From positions 1-26,942 of the forward strand of contig UQWT01000023.1 in assembly GCA_900544815.1 (NCBI GenBank): DNA of 26,942 nt, written 5' to 3'. The DNA is from an uncultured Bacteroidales bacterium (GTDB taxonomy: Bacteria; Bacteroidota; Bacteroidia; Bacteroidales; UBA932). This document shows, one piece after another, positions 6,696 through 14,365 of the stretch. The position numbers and the translations under genes are program-made. The notes beneath the pieces were generated by a model that saw only the letters and a program-made list of their open reading frames with translations, was not told the origin of the DNA and did not search any database. The stretch's first letter is position 1. Each line of letters begins with the position of its first letter.

Positions 6696-7020
6696 GTTTG
6701 GTTATTCTCTCTCTCCTGCGTCTGTAATAAACTTAGACAAGGCAGACAGAACTAAATTCATGCTTTTAGCTAAATTAGAGCCCGACGTTAAAAAGTGTAT
6801 GGCTTGCGGAAGTTGTACAGCTACATGTACTGCGGGTAAGTTTGTAAAGACATCGCTCCGCAGTGCAATACTCGCGCTACAGAACGGGCAGGAGGATAAG
6901 GCATACGACAATCTTAAGGGATGTATGTTATGCGGAAAATGCTCAATGGTATGCCCGCGAGGAATAAATACAAGACACCTTATTCTGTCTATTTTCAGGA
7001 TGTACGATTTTAAAAAATAA
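6676..7020 (+). CDS. HdrC-like two-[4Fe-4S] protein (second copy)
   Basis: A 114-residue iron-sulfur protein with two cluster motifs: C41-x2-C44-x2-C47-x3-C51 and C83-x2-C86-x2-C89-x3-C93-P. The first lacks the usual Pro after the last Cys. It is much shorter than the first HdrC-like protein and similar in size to sHdrC2 or small HdrC subunits. The reading frame overlaps the end of the HdrA-like gene by 20 bases from the first ATG. The ATG at 6688 would give an 8-base overlap and is equally plausible, removing four residues. Overlap suggests translational coupling. It probably links the soluble HdrABC-like part to the membrane protein encoded next. Confidence 0.86.
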   Translation: MQSMMNKFGYSLSPASVINLDKADRTKFMLLAKLEPDVKKCMACGSCTATCTAGKFVKTSLRSAILALQNGQEDKAYDNLKGCMLCGKCSMVCPRGINTRHLILSIFRMYDFKK

Positions 7021-7068
7021 GAAGCGAGTTGAATACTCTAATACTACTTTAGTAATTAATTTGAAACG

Positions 7069-8934
7069 ATGAAAGAACGAATAATAGGCGGATATGACAA
7101 TTTTGTACTTCCATTCATGATTGGAATAGTTTTTCTTATTGTCTACCTGCTGATAGGACTTATAAGGATAATAATCCACATACCGCCGCAGGACAGAAAA
7201 AAATATCTGCTCTCTCTTGTAACGCCAAGGATTATTTTAAAGAATATAAAGGATATAATATGCGATTGCCTTATTCATGTAAAGATCTATAAGAGAAAAC
7301 CTCTGTTAGGATATATGCACGCCAGCATAGCTTTTGGATGGTTTATGCTTATTGTAATAGGGCATATTGAGGTTGCCCTTTACGCTCCTGAACGCAACGG
7401 AGTGCTTTACTATCCTGTGTTTTTCAGATATTTTGTCATGCAGGAGGGGGATGTTACGCTTAAAGGTGCATTTTTCTTCTTTTTAATGGATTTCTTCCTT
7501 CTTATGGTACTTAGCGGTGTTGCTCTTGCCATGTATAAACGTATACACTCTATTGCTCTTGGAATGAGAAGAACCACAAAACCAAGCCTTGCAGATAGAG
7601 TGGCGCTCTATTGCCTGTGGTCTATATTCCCTTTGAGGTTGCTTGCCGAGAGTTTTACTGCCGGCATAAGCGGAGGAAGTTTTTTAACAAAACCAATGTA
7701 TTGGCTCTTTAACAGCTTCCTTACAAATGATGTTCACATCCTGCCAACATGGTGGGCATATTCAACCGTATTGGGATTGTTCTTTTTAGCTATGCCATTC
7801 AGTAGATATATGCATATTCCAACTGAGGCGCTACTTATTACGTTCAGAAATGCAGGTTTAAAAACCACAAAACCGCGCAAGGGCTTTGCAGAGGCAGAGA
7901 TATACTCATGTTCAAGCTGCGGACTCTGTATAGATGCCTGCCCAATGAATGTTCAAAAAAAGAATCTAAAGTATTCTTCTGTATATTTCATTAGATTCTT
8001 AAGAAGACATAATACAAAGAAAATAAACGAGATAGCAGAAAAGTGCCTAATGTGCGGAAAATGTGTTGCACTTTGTCCTGTTGGGGTAAATTCATGTGAC
8101 ATAAAACGTGCTCAGCGTGCCACGGTATACAATAATTTGAAATACGATTACAGTTATCTGTCTCAGGCGCATCACCCTGCAGATAGCTCAGATAGCCCGA
8201 TTGATACTACAAATGACACTGTAAAGGCTGCTGTCAAGACTAGTGCCCAACCTAAAATTCTCTATTTTGCAGGTTGTATGACACACAACACCCCATCCAT
8301 AATAAAATCTATGGAGAAGATCTTTGAATTGTCGGGAAGCAGATATGTATTTGCAGACAAAGATGGTGGCGTATGCTGTGGAAGGCCGCTTCTTCTTGCA
8401 GGAAAGGTAGATGCTGCCAAAGAGGTTATTGAACGGAACACAGAGATGATAAAGGCCGCCGGATGTACTACCATTGTCCTCTCCTGCCCTATCTGCCTTA
8501 AAGTTATGAAAGAGGAGTATGATCTTAAAGGGATTACACTGCTGCATCATACACAATTCATAAACGACCTTATTACAGAGGGTAAGATAAAGGTAAAAAA
8601 AGGCATCGGCAGCATGGTATACCACGATCCTTGCGAACTTGGAAGAGGTTGCAGGATATATGATGAACCAAGGGCTGTTCTAAACAGAATTGGCGAACTT
8701 AAGCCTGTTGCGGCACAAAAGGCAGAGAGTATATGTTGCGGCGGCAGCTTGGGCAGTCTTACTCTCTCTTACGAAGACAGGACAAAGATTACCAAAAGTT
8801 CTGTAGAAAAATTAACGGCTAATAATCCCGACAAAATTGTAACAGCTTGCCCTCTTTGTCTTAAGACATTTAAAGATCAGGCTGAGATACCTGTTGTGGA
8901 TATTGCCAAAGTAGTTGCTGATAATTTATGTTAA
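7069..8934 (+). CDS. Membrane NarI/HdrE-like domain fused to HdrD-like Fe-S/CCG protein
   Basis: A 621-residue fusion. The N-terminal part has about five membrane helices (near residues 12-36, 84-105, 132-156, 176-200 and 227-247) like the gamma subunit of nitrate reductase and HdrE, with His residues H84, H98, H159 and H248 as possible haem b ligands. Then come two [4Fe-4S] motifs (C281/C284/C287/C291 and C326/C329/C332/C336). Two complete CCG domains follow (C403, C436-C437, C473xxC476; C522, C556-C557, C594xxC597) as in HdrD, GlcF or DsrK. The layout suggests electron exchange between menaquinone and a thiol/disulfide or an Fe-S partner at the inner face. The HdrC-like gene ends 48 bases upstream, and the PLP enzyme gene begins 14 bases downstream. 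Confidence 0.88.
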   Translation: MKERIIGGYDNFVLPFMIGIVFLIVYLLIGLIRIIIHIPPQDRKKYLLSLVTPRIILKNIKDIICDCLIHVKIYKRKPLLGYMHASIAFGWFMLIVIGHIEVALYAPERNGVLYYPVFFRYFVMQEGDVTLKGAFFFFLMDFFLLMVLSGVALAMYKRIHSIALGMRRTTKPSLADRVALYCLWSIFPLRLLAESFTAGISGGSFLTKPMYWLFNSFLTNDVHILPTWWAYSTVLGLFFLAMPFSRYMHIPTEALLITFRNAGLKTTKPRKGFAEAEIYSCSSCGLCIDACPMNVQKKNLKYSSVYFIRFLRRHNTKKINEIAEKCLMCGKCVALCPVGVNSCDIKRAQRATVYNNLKYDYSYLSQAHHPADSSDSPIDTTNDTVKAAVKTSAQPKILYFAGCMTHNTPSIIKSMEKIFELSGSRYVFADKDGGVCCGRPLLLAGKVDAAKEVIERNTEMIKAAGCTTIVLSCPICLKVMKEEYDLKGITLLHHTQFINDLITEGKIKVKKGIGSMVYHDPCELGRGCRIYDEPRAVLNRIGELKPVAAQKAESICCGGSLGSLTLSYEDRTKITKSSVEKLTANNPDKIVTACPLCLKTFKDQAEIPVVDIAKVVADNLC

Positions 8935-8948
8935 ATTATAATTGAACC

Positions 8949-10256
8949 ATGGAGATTGAACCTACGAAATTCAAACTGAAAAACTGTGAGACCAAAAGGG
9001 TTTTTGAGGATACCGGATGGCTTCTTTCAGACCCTGAATATGACAAACCATCCCTTATACGTGCTGTGTATGAAAAGAGACAGATAGAGTTTAAGGATGA
9101 TAAATATGGTATATACAAATTTGCAGATTGGTTACCTATATGGCATACATTAAAGAATTCTGCTGCACCTGTTACCTATAAGAGTGAAAGGTTGGCTGCA
9201 GAACTTGGCTTGAATAACCTTTATATAACATTTTCGGGCTATTGGCCGGAAAAGGGGGCGAATATGCGTACAGCCTCTTTCAAAGAGACAGAAGCATACT
9301 CTGTATGCGCAAGGCTTCCTAAAGCCATGCTTGGCGGCTGTGGGCAAGATTCCAAAGTGCTTGTAGTAGCATCTGCAGGAAATACGGCAAGAGCTTTTGC
9401 ACAGGTATGCTCAGACAATCATATACCAATTGTCATATCAATACCGTTTGACAATCTTAACGCGCTCTGGTTTGCGAAACCGCTCAACGGCTGCGTAAAG
9501 ATTATATGTTCGCCTGCAGGCTCTGATTATTTTGACGCTATAGCACTTTCAGACAAATTATGCAGTTCAAAGAAATATATGGCAGAGGGTGGGGCAAAGA
9601 ATGTTGCAAGAAGAGACGGAATGTCTACAACTGTACTCTCTGCAGTACAAGTCATTGGCAAAATTCCGAATTTCTACTTTCAGGCTATTGGCAGCGGCAC
9701 AGGTGCTATTGCCGCATACGAAGCCAACTTAAGATTATTGGAAGACGGCCGCTTTGGCAATACGGTTATGAAGTTGTTTCCATCTCAGAATGTTCCGTTT
9801 ACCCCTATGTACGATGCTTGGAAGGCAGGGAACAGAAACATAGTATTCACAGATGAAGATGCTGCCCGTACAGATGCGCTTAAAATTGATGCCAAGGTAC
9901 TGTCTAACAGGAAACCGCCATACTCGATTCCGGGAGGGCTTTTTGATGCTTTGAAAGCAACAGACGGAGAGATGGAAAAGGTTACCAATGAGGAACTCAA
10001 AGAGGCATGCAATCTGTTTAAAGAGTTGGAGGGGATTGATATTCATCCTGCAGCAGGAGTTGCAACAAGCAGCCTTATAAAAGCTGTAAAAGATGGAAAG
10101 GTTAAGGAGAATGATATTGTAATGCTAAATATAACAGGTGGTGGTGAGCAACGCTTTAAGGCAGAACACAATTGCATATATGCCAAGCCAAATTTGGTTA
10201 TGGAACCTTCACTCACTGCTGAGGAGGTTGTAAATAGAGTTAATGAGCTGTTTTAG
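8949..10256 (+). CDS. Cysteate synthase/threonine synthase-like PLP enzyme
   Basis: A 435-residue fold-type II PLP enzyme. K112 in TASFKETEA is the likely PLP lysine, SAGNTARAF (142-150) is the substrate or phosphate loop, and GSGTGAIAAYE and NITGGGEQRFK are cofactor-binding glycine stretches. The overall sequence departs from normal bacterial threonine synthase: it has no usual N-terminal domain, and YSVCARLPKAML follows the lysine. From memory it best fits the cysteate synthase group, which condenses O-phosphoserine with sulfite. In some Bacteroidetes cysteate is the precursor of sulfonolipids. It follows the Hdr-like membrane gene by 14 bases and is the last gene before the terminator. A diverged threonine synthase remains the main alternative. 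Confidence 0.72.
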   Translation: MEIEPTKFKLKNCETKRVFEDTGWLLSDPEYDKPSLIRAVYEKRQIEFKDDKYGIYKFADWLPIWHTLKNSAAPVTYKSERLAAELGLNNLYITFSGYWPEKGANMRTASFKETEAYSVCARLPKAMLGGCGQDSKVLVVASAGNTARAFAQVCSDNHIPIVISIPFDNLNALWFAKPLNGCVKIICSPAGSDYFDAIALSDKLCSSKKYMAEGGAKNVARRDGMSTTVLSAVQVIGKIPNFYFQAIGSGTGAIAAYEANLRLLEDGRFGNTVMKLFPSQNVPFTPMYDAWKAGNRNIVFTDEDAARTDALKIDAKVLSNRKPPYSIPGGLFDALKATDGEMEKVTNEELKEACNLFKELEGIDIHPAAGVATSSLIKAVKDGKVKENDIVMLNITGGGEQRFKAEHNCIYAKPNLVMEPSLTAEEVVNRVNELF

Positions 10257-10277
10257 AGAGTTTTTCCGTTAACATGT

Positions 10278-10307
10278 TTAGCTTTAGCGTTAGCTTTGGC
10301 GTTAATG
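10278..10307 (+). repeat. Hexamer array, locus 3
   Basis: Hexamers TTAGCT, TTAGCG, TTAGCT, TTGGCG and TTAATG follow the stop of the PLP enzyme gene. A preceding TTTTCCGTTA is similar to the TTTTCCGTAA found before locus 1a, so the repeat may carry a conserved 5' flank. Confidence 0.65.
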
Positions 10308-10370
10308 AGAAAAGAAATATAGACCGAAAAGACAATTAAAGATTACCAAGTTATTTTTTTAAGATTACTA

Positions 10371-10410
10371 AAAGGGATGGTTGATAAATTTTGGCCATCC
10401 CTTTTTCTTT
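10371..10410. terminator. Terminator after the Hdr-like operon, shared with glnA
   Basis: AAAGGGATGG (10371-10380) pairs perfectly with CCATCCCTTT (10395-10404), with a 14-base loop and a T-rich tail (TTTTTCTTT). A-rich sequence on the left makes it usable for the convergent glutamine synthetase gene as well. Confidence 0.88.
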
Positions 10411-10438
10411 CAATGTCAGTAATGTTCATTCCGCCACT

Positions 10439-11938
10439 TTAGCAGTGGAAATGCTTGCGAACCAACTCAAGTACTCCTGCCTGGTTCCCCTCAAGCTCTT
10501 TTCTTAAATTCTGATCATTAAATTGCTTGAGGTTTGCAATAATTCCATCTATCATCGATGGAGAGAATACGTTGTATTTTTCGAATACTGCACGCTGCTT
10601 CTGCAGTGCCTCTGCAGATGAGAAGCAATTGTCGGGAAGATTAGCCAACTTGCTTAATCTATCTTTATTCTCCTCCTTATGGATGTTCACATCCACGTAT
10701 GTCTCTGCAGCTATCTTTAGAGGATTCTCTATCTCAAATCCATGACGACAAGCTACTGCAAGCCCTGCAAGAAGTTGGTAAAGATCTGCCGAACCATCAG
10801 GTGAACGCATCTCTACTGTCTGTTTTTGAGTTGTGTCATATTTCTCGCTATTTTCAAGAGGATTAACCTGCGAGCACATATCCTTTCCGCTTGTCCATCC
10901 AAGTGGAACTCGTACTAAAACGGAACGGTTTCTATCTCCCCAACAGATGTTTGTAGGTGCCTCCTGATGAGGTACAAGTCTAAAGTATGAGGTTGGATTC
11001 TTGTTTCCGAATGCAGTAATTGCAGGTGCAAGCTCCATCATTCCGGCAATGGCCGTACGTGCTGTATCTGACAAAACACCACCACTAATCATTTGGTTCT
11101 TACCGTCTTTCATCATTCTCATGTGAATATGGAGTCCTGAGCCGGCCTTACCAACGGTAATCTTAGGAGCAAATGTTACATCAAGCCCGTATTGGTATGC
11201 AAGGGTACGTATAACCCATTTTGCAAGCATCAGCTGATCTGCAGCCTTCTCTACCGGATTAGGAAGGAATTCTATCTCGTTCTGCTCATATATTTTTCCA
11301 TCCAATGTGAAGTTACCAACCTCTGAGTGCCCGTATTTAATCTGCCCGCCTGTCTGTGCTATATACAACATACACTCTTTGCGGAATTCATTGAATTTTG
11401 AGAACGGCGCAGACTCGTGATAGCCTCTCTGATCAGATGCAGGGAACAGCCCGTCATCCTCTGCTATAACGTAATACTCAAGTTCGCCCATAGCCTCAAA
11501 GTCCATACCTGTCACATCCTTAAATGCAGTTGCTGCTTTATGAAGGGTGTACTCCGGAGAGCTCTCCAATGGCTCACCGTCTTTGTTAAAGAATGAGCAG
11601 AGCATTGTAAGTGTAGGAATCTCTGCAAATGGGTCTACGAATGCAGTGCAGTAACGGGGTATTACATACAAATCGCTGCTTCCGGCCTCTATAAAAGAGA
11701 ATAGGCTCGAACCGTCCACTCTCTCACCGCAAGTTAGAATCTCTTCTAGATATGAAAGATTGTTAATCACAAAGTTAAGGGTTTTTAACCTGCCATCCTG
11801 AGCAGGATACATGAAATTAACATGTGTAATTCCTTCCTCCTTTATGAAATCTATAATATCTTTGCGCGTAAAAAGAGATGGGTCCTTTTTAAGCTTTTTA
11901 ATTAAGACGTTAGGATTCAGTTCTAGTTTTTTATCCAT
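10439..11938 (-). CDS. glnA: Glutamine synthetase, class I type
   Basis: A 499-residue enzyme joining glutamate and ammonia with ATP. It has a beta-grasp N-terminal domain with HVNFMYPAQDGRLK (about 39-52). The catalytic domain shows MGELEYYVI (metal-binding Glu), NEIEFLP, GSGLHIHM (ammonia/glutamate-binding His region), FRLVPHQEAPTNICWGDRNRSVLVRVP (ATP and glutamate Arg residues) and VEMRSPDGSADLYQLLAGLA. The usual adenylylation Tyr motif of enterobacterial GlnA is not seen, suggesting control by other means. It is monocistronic, divergent from the SulP gene across 180 bases. Its position next to an ammonia-releasing lysine operon makes sense for nitrogen balance, though that is inference. 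No clear promoter was found. Confidence 0.93.
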   Translation of the reverse strand: MDKKLELNPNVLIKKLKKDPSLFTRKDIIDFIKEEGITHVNFMYPAQDGRLKTLNFVINNLSYLEEILTCGERVDGSSLFSFIEAGSSDLYVIPRYCTAFVDPFAEIPTLTMLCSFFNKDGEPLESSPEYTLHKAATAFKDVTGMDFEAMGELEYYVIAEDDGLFPASDQRGYHESAPFSKFNEFRKECMLYIAQTGGQIKYGHSEVGNFTLDGKIYEQNEIEFLPNPVEKAADQLMLAKWVIRTLAYQYGLDVTFAPKITVGKAGSGLHIHMRMMKDGKNQMISGGVLSDTARTAIAGMMELAPAITAFGNKNPTSYFRLVPHQEAPTNICWGDRNRSVLVRVPLGWTSGKDMCSQVNPLENSEKYDTTQKQTVEMRSPDGSADLYQLLAGLAVACRHGFEIENPLKIAAETYVDVNIHKEENKDRLSKLANLPDNCFSSAEALQKQRAVFEKYNVFSPSMIDGIIANLKQFNDQNLRKELEGNQAGVLELVRKHFHC

Positions 11939-12118
11939 AAATATTTTATTAAAGTTACATATTAAACAAATAGCCCTATTAAGTTTTGATTTATCTCAAA
12001 ACAAAAATTATTTCTTCACAATTTGAAGTTATTCGGGCATTTTTTTAACGGTGCTAAATTAATGTTTTTTTTGAAACTTAACACAATATTATAACACACT
12101 ATTTACATCATTTATAAA

Positions 12119-13855
12119 ATGAAAATCAATCTGGCCCAAATATTCCAGCCTAAATTGGTTGAAATATTCAAAAAAAGGGAGTATAACAAGGAGATGTTCC
12201 TGTCTGACCTCATTGCAGGAATCATTGTTGGTATAATAGCCCTTCCATTGGCAATTGCATTTGGTATTGCCTCCGGCGTATCTCCACAACAAGGACTTAT
12301 AACTGCAGTTATAGCAGGTTTTTTAGTATCGTTTCTTGGAGGTTCAAATTTCCTTATAGGAGGTCCTACCGGTGCCTTCATAGTAATAGTATACGGTATA
12401 GTCTCCCAGTTTGGGATGTCGGGACTAATAATAGCAACTTGTCTTGCCGGTGTAATGCTCGTTTTAATGGGTGTCTTTAAATTGGGGACAATTATTAAGT
12501 TCATCCCCTATCCTATTGTTGTGGGTTTCACCAGCGGTATTGCTGTAGTTATCTTTTCAACACAGATGAAGGATTTCTTTGGGTTGAGCATAGAGAAGGT
12601 TCCAAGTGAATTTATATCGCAATGGGGTGCATACTTCTCAAACTTTGGCAGTTTAAACCCTTACGAAACAGCTTTGAGTATAGGATGTCTTCTTATCTGC
12701 ATCTTCTGGGTTAAGATAAACAAAAAGATTCCCGGGTCGCTTATAGCCATAATTGTAGGAACAGCAGCATCATTGCTATTGTCCAAATATGCAGGTATAG
12801 AGTTTGCAACAATAGGGAGCAAATTCCCCGAACTCGCAGGAGGTATAGAGATACCCAAACCGCAAACTCCAAGCATAACTTGGGAAGCTGTAACCAAACT
12901 GTTCTCCCCGGCCTTTACCATTGCTATCCTATGTGCAATCGAATCTCTTCTTGCAGCCATCGTTGCAGATGGTGTAACCGGCAAGAAACATAACTCAAAT
13001 ACAGAACTTATAGGGCAGGGAATTGCAAATATCGTTGTACCTTTCTTTGGAGGCATACCTGCAACAGGTGCCATAGCCAGAACTATGGCAAACATCAATA
13101 ATGGAGGAAAGACCCCCGTAGCAGGACTTATCCATGCTGTGGTATTATTGCTTATATTCATATTTCTAATGCCGTATGCTGTTTATATTCCGCTCGGATG
13201 TTTGGCAGCGATTCTTGTTATGGTTGCATACAACATGAGCGAATGGAGAACATTCAAATATCTTTTAAAGGGTGAAAAATCAGATGTCATAGTACTTTTG
13301 ATTACATTCTTTCTTACTGTTATAATAGATCTTACGGTAGCAATTGAGATAGGGCTTCTTTTAGCGGTTATCCTGTTTGTAAAACGTGTTTCAGAAACCT
13401 CGTCGGTTAAGGTGCTTTCAACAGAGATTGCCGCCACAGAAAATGATGAGACTGCCCAGCTTCCCGACACAGAACATTTTGATATTCCAAAAGGTTTGGA
13501 GATCTATGAGATTGACGGTCCGTTTTTCTTTGGGTTGGCCTCTAAATTGGATGAAATAGACAGAGATCTTGGCAAAAGGAACATTTTGGTCCGCATAATA
13601 AGAATGAGAAAAGTCCCGTTTATGGATTCAACGGGTATACATAACCTTGAGAGCTTGTGGGCACGTTCTAAAAAAGAGGGTGTAATTACCATACTTAGCG
13701 GAGTGACCCAAAAAGTTGAAGCAACGCTAATAAAAAGCGGTATGGCGAATAAGATAGGAAGGGATCATATCTTTCCTCACATAGTTCCTGCATTTGACAA
13801 AGCCAAGTCTCTTATAGAGAGAATCAATGCGGGTGATGTTACAGTAAGACCATAA
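12119..13855 (+). CDS. SulP/SLC26-family anion transporter with STAS domain
   Basis: A 578-residue inner-membrane transporter. The N-terminal 420 or so residues form the hydrophobic SulP domain. The family signature region is near residues 30-60 (DLIAGIIVGIIALPLAIAFGIASG), the GGPTGAFIV stretch near 81-89, and further helices up to about residue 425. The cytoplasmic C-terminus is a STAS domain with the FMDSTG motif (about 501-506, Ser504), which resembles the anti-sigma-antagonist phosphorylation site. SulP members carry sulfate, bicarbonate or C4-dicarboxylates and cannot be told apart by eye. The gene stands alone between the glnA intergenic region and a bidirectional terminator. Sulfate uptake would fit the sulfur-linked Hdr operon nearby, but this is weak evidence. 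Confidence 0.92.
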   Translation: MKINLAQIFQPKLVEIFKKREYNKEMFLSDLIAGIIVGIIALPLAIAFGIASGVSPQQGLITAVIAGFLVSFLGGSNFLIGGPTGAFIVIVYGIVSQFGMSGLIIATCLAGVMLVLMGVFKLGTIIKFIPYPIVVGFTSGIAVVIFSTQMKDFFGLSIEKVPSEFISQWGAYFSNFGSLNPYETALSIGCLLICIFWVKINKKIPGSLIAIIVGTAASLLLSKYAGIEFATIGSKFPELAGGIEIPKPQTPSITWEAVTKLFSPAFTIAILCAIESLLAAIVADGVTGKKHNSNTELIGQGIANIVVPFFGGIPATGAIARTMANINNGGKTPVAGLIHAVVLLLIFIFLMPYAVYIPLGCLAAILVMVAYNMSEWRTFKYLLKGEKSDVIVLLITFFLTVIIDLTVAIEIGLLLAVILFVKRVSETSSVKVLSTEIAATENDETAQLPDTEHFDIPKGLEIYEIDGPFFFGLASKLDEIDRDLGKRNILVRIIRMRKVPFMDSTGIHNLESLWARSKKEGVITILSGVTQKVEATLIKSGMANKIGRDHIFPHIVPAFDKAKSLIERINAGDVTVRP

Positions 13856-13875
13856 ATAAACGGTATCCCCAATTA

Positions 13876-13910
13876 ATAGAAAAGGCCGGGAAAATCCCGA
13901 CCTTTTCTAT
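13876..13910. terminator. Bidirectional terminator between SulP and lipoprotein genes
   Basis: ATAGAAAAGG and CCTTTTCTAT form a stem continued by CGGGA/TCCCG after one mismatch, with a 3-base loop. Flanking A and T tracts let it act on both strands, fitting the convergent genes. Confidence 0.88.
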
Positions 13911-13930
13911 TTTCCAAAAGCTCTTAAAAA

Positions 13931-14149
13931 TTATTCAGCTTTTTTTGTTGAATCGCAGCAAGCGCAAGTTGCATTTGAATCAGCAGCACATTTAGTGCAA
14001 GTTGAATCACCGCAGCATGATTTTGTTGAATCTGTGCTAGCTGCAACAGTCTCTGTAGCAGACTGCTCCTCTGCAGCATTTTGGTTGTTTGAGTTTCCAC
14101 AAGCAGCAAACATAAAAGCAACAGCTGCTAAAACCAATAATTTTTTCAT
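13931..14149 (-). CDS. Small Cys-rich lipoprotein
   Basis: A 72-residue predicted lipoprotein. It has a basic start (MKK), a hydrophobic stretch (residues 4-14) and a lipobox FAAC ending at C17, followed by GNSNN, a low-complexity Asn/Glu/Thr/Ser linker and a Cys-rich tail. The tail has seven Cys with the pattern C45-C46-x4-C51-x2-C54-x7-C62-x-C64-C65, separated by Asp, Ser, Thr and Ala. After processing the mature protein would be only about 56 residues and tethered to a membrane. The Cys pattern could bind metal or form disulfides; no family is recognised. It has its own candidate promoter and lies downstream of the lysine operon terminator on the same strand. Confidence 0.85.
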   Translation of the reverse strand: MKKLLVLAAVAFMFAACGNSNNQNAAEEQSATETVAASTDSTKSCCGDSTCTKCAADSNATCACCDSTKKAE

Positions 14150-14195
14150 AATGTTAACGATCTATAAAGTTTGATTATTTGCCTTTCACGAGGAA

Positions 14196-14203
14196 CAAAA
14201 GTA
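14196..14203 (-). promoter_or_regulatory. Candidate -7 element of the lipoprotein gene
   Basis: On the minus strand this reads TACTTTTG, matching TAnnTTTG. It would give a leader of about 40 bases. No TTG at the proper distance is evident. Confidence 0.4.
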
Positions 14204-14261
14204 TGGATTATTTTGTTACCATATAAAATATAAATAGATATGTAACAAAAAATTAACACAC

Positions 14262-14320
14262 GAGAGACTTTACAGAAAGCCTTCAAAACAATCCCTTATG
14301 GCATATCTGTAAAGTCTCTC
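14262..14320 (-). terminator. Long-stem hairpin at the end of the lysine/butyrate operon
   Basis: GAGAGACTTTACAGA (14262-14276) and TCTGTAAAGTCTCTC (14306-14320) are exact 15-bp inverted copies with a 29-base loop. On the minus strand the stem is followed, after about ten bases, by a T-run (AATTTTTTG). The hairpin starts about 45 bases after the etfA stop, so it likely ends the operon. Confidence 0.7.
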
Positions 14321-14365
14321 AACCGTATACTCTACGAAAACAGAATTATAATCTGTAACCGTCAG

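Noticed and set aside
3875..8934. Methanogen-type heterodisulfide reductase
   Set aside because: HdrA is short and lacks the extra ferredoxin domains. The genome context is a fermentative Bacteroidales with no sign of coenzyme M/B metabolism, so only the fold-level call is kept.
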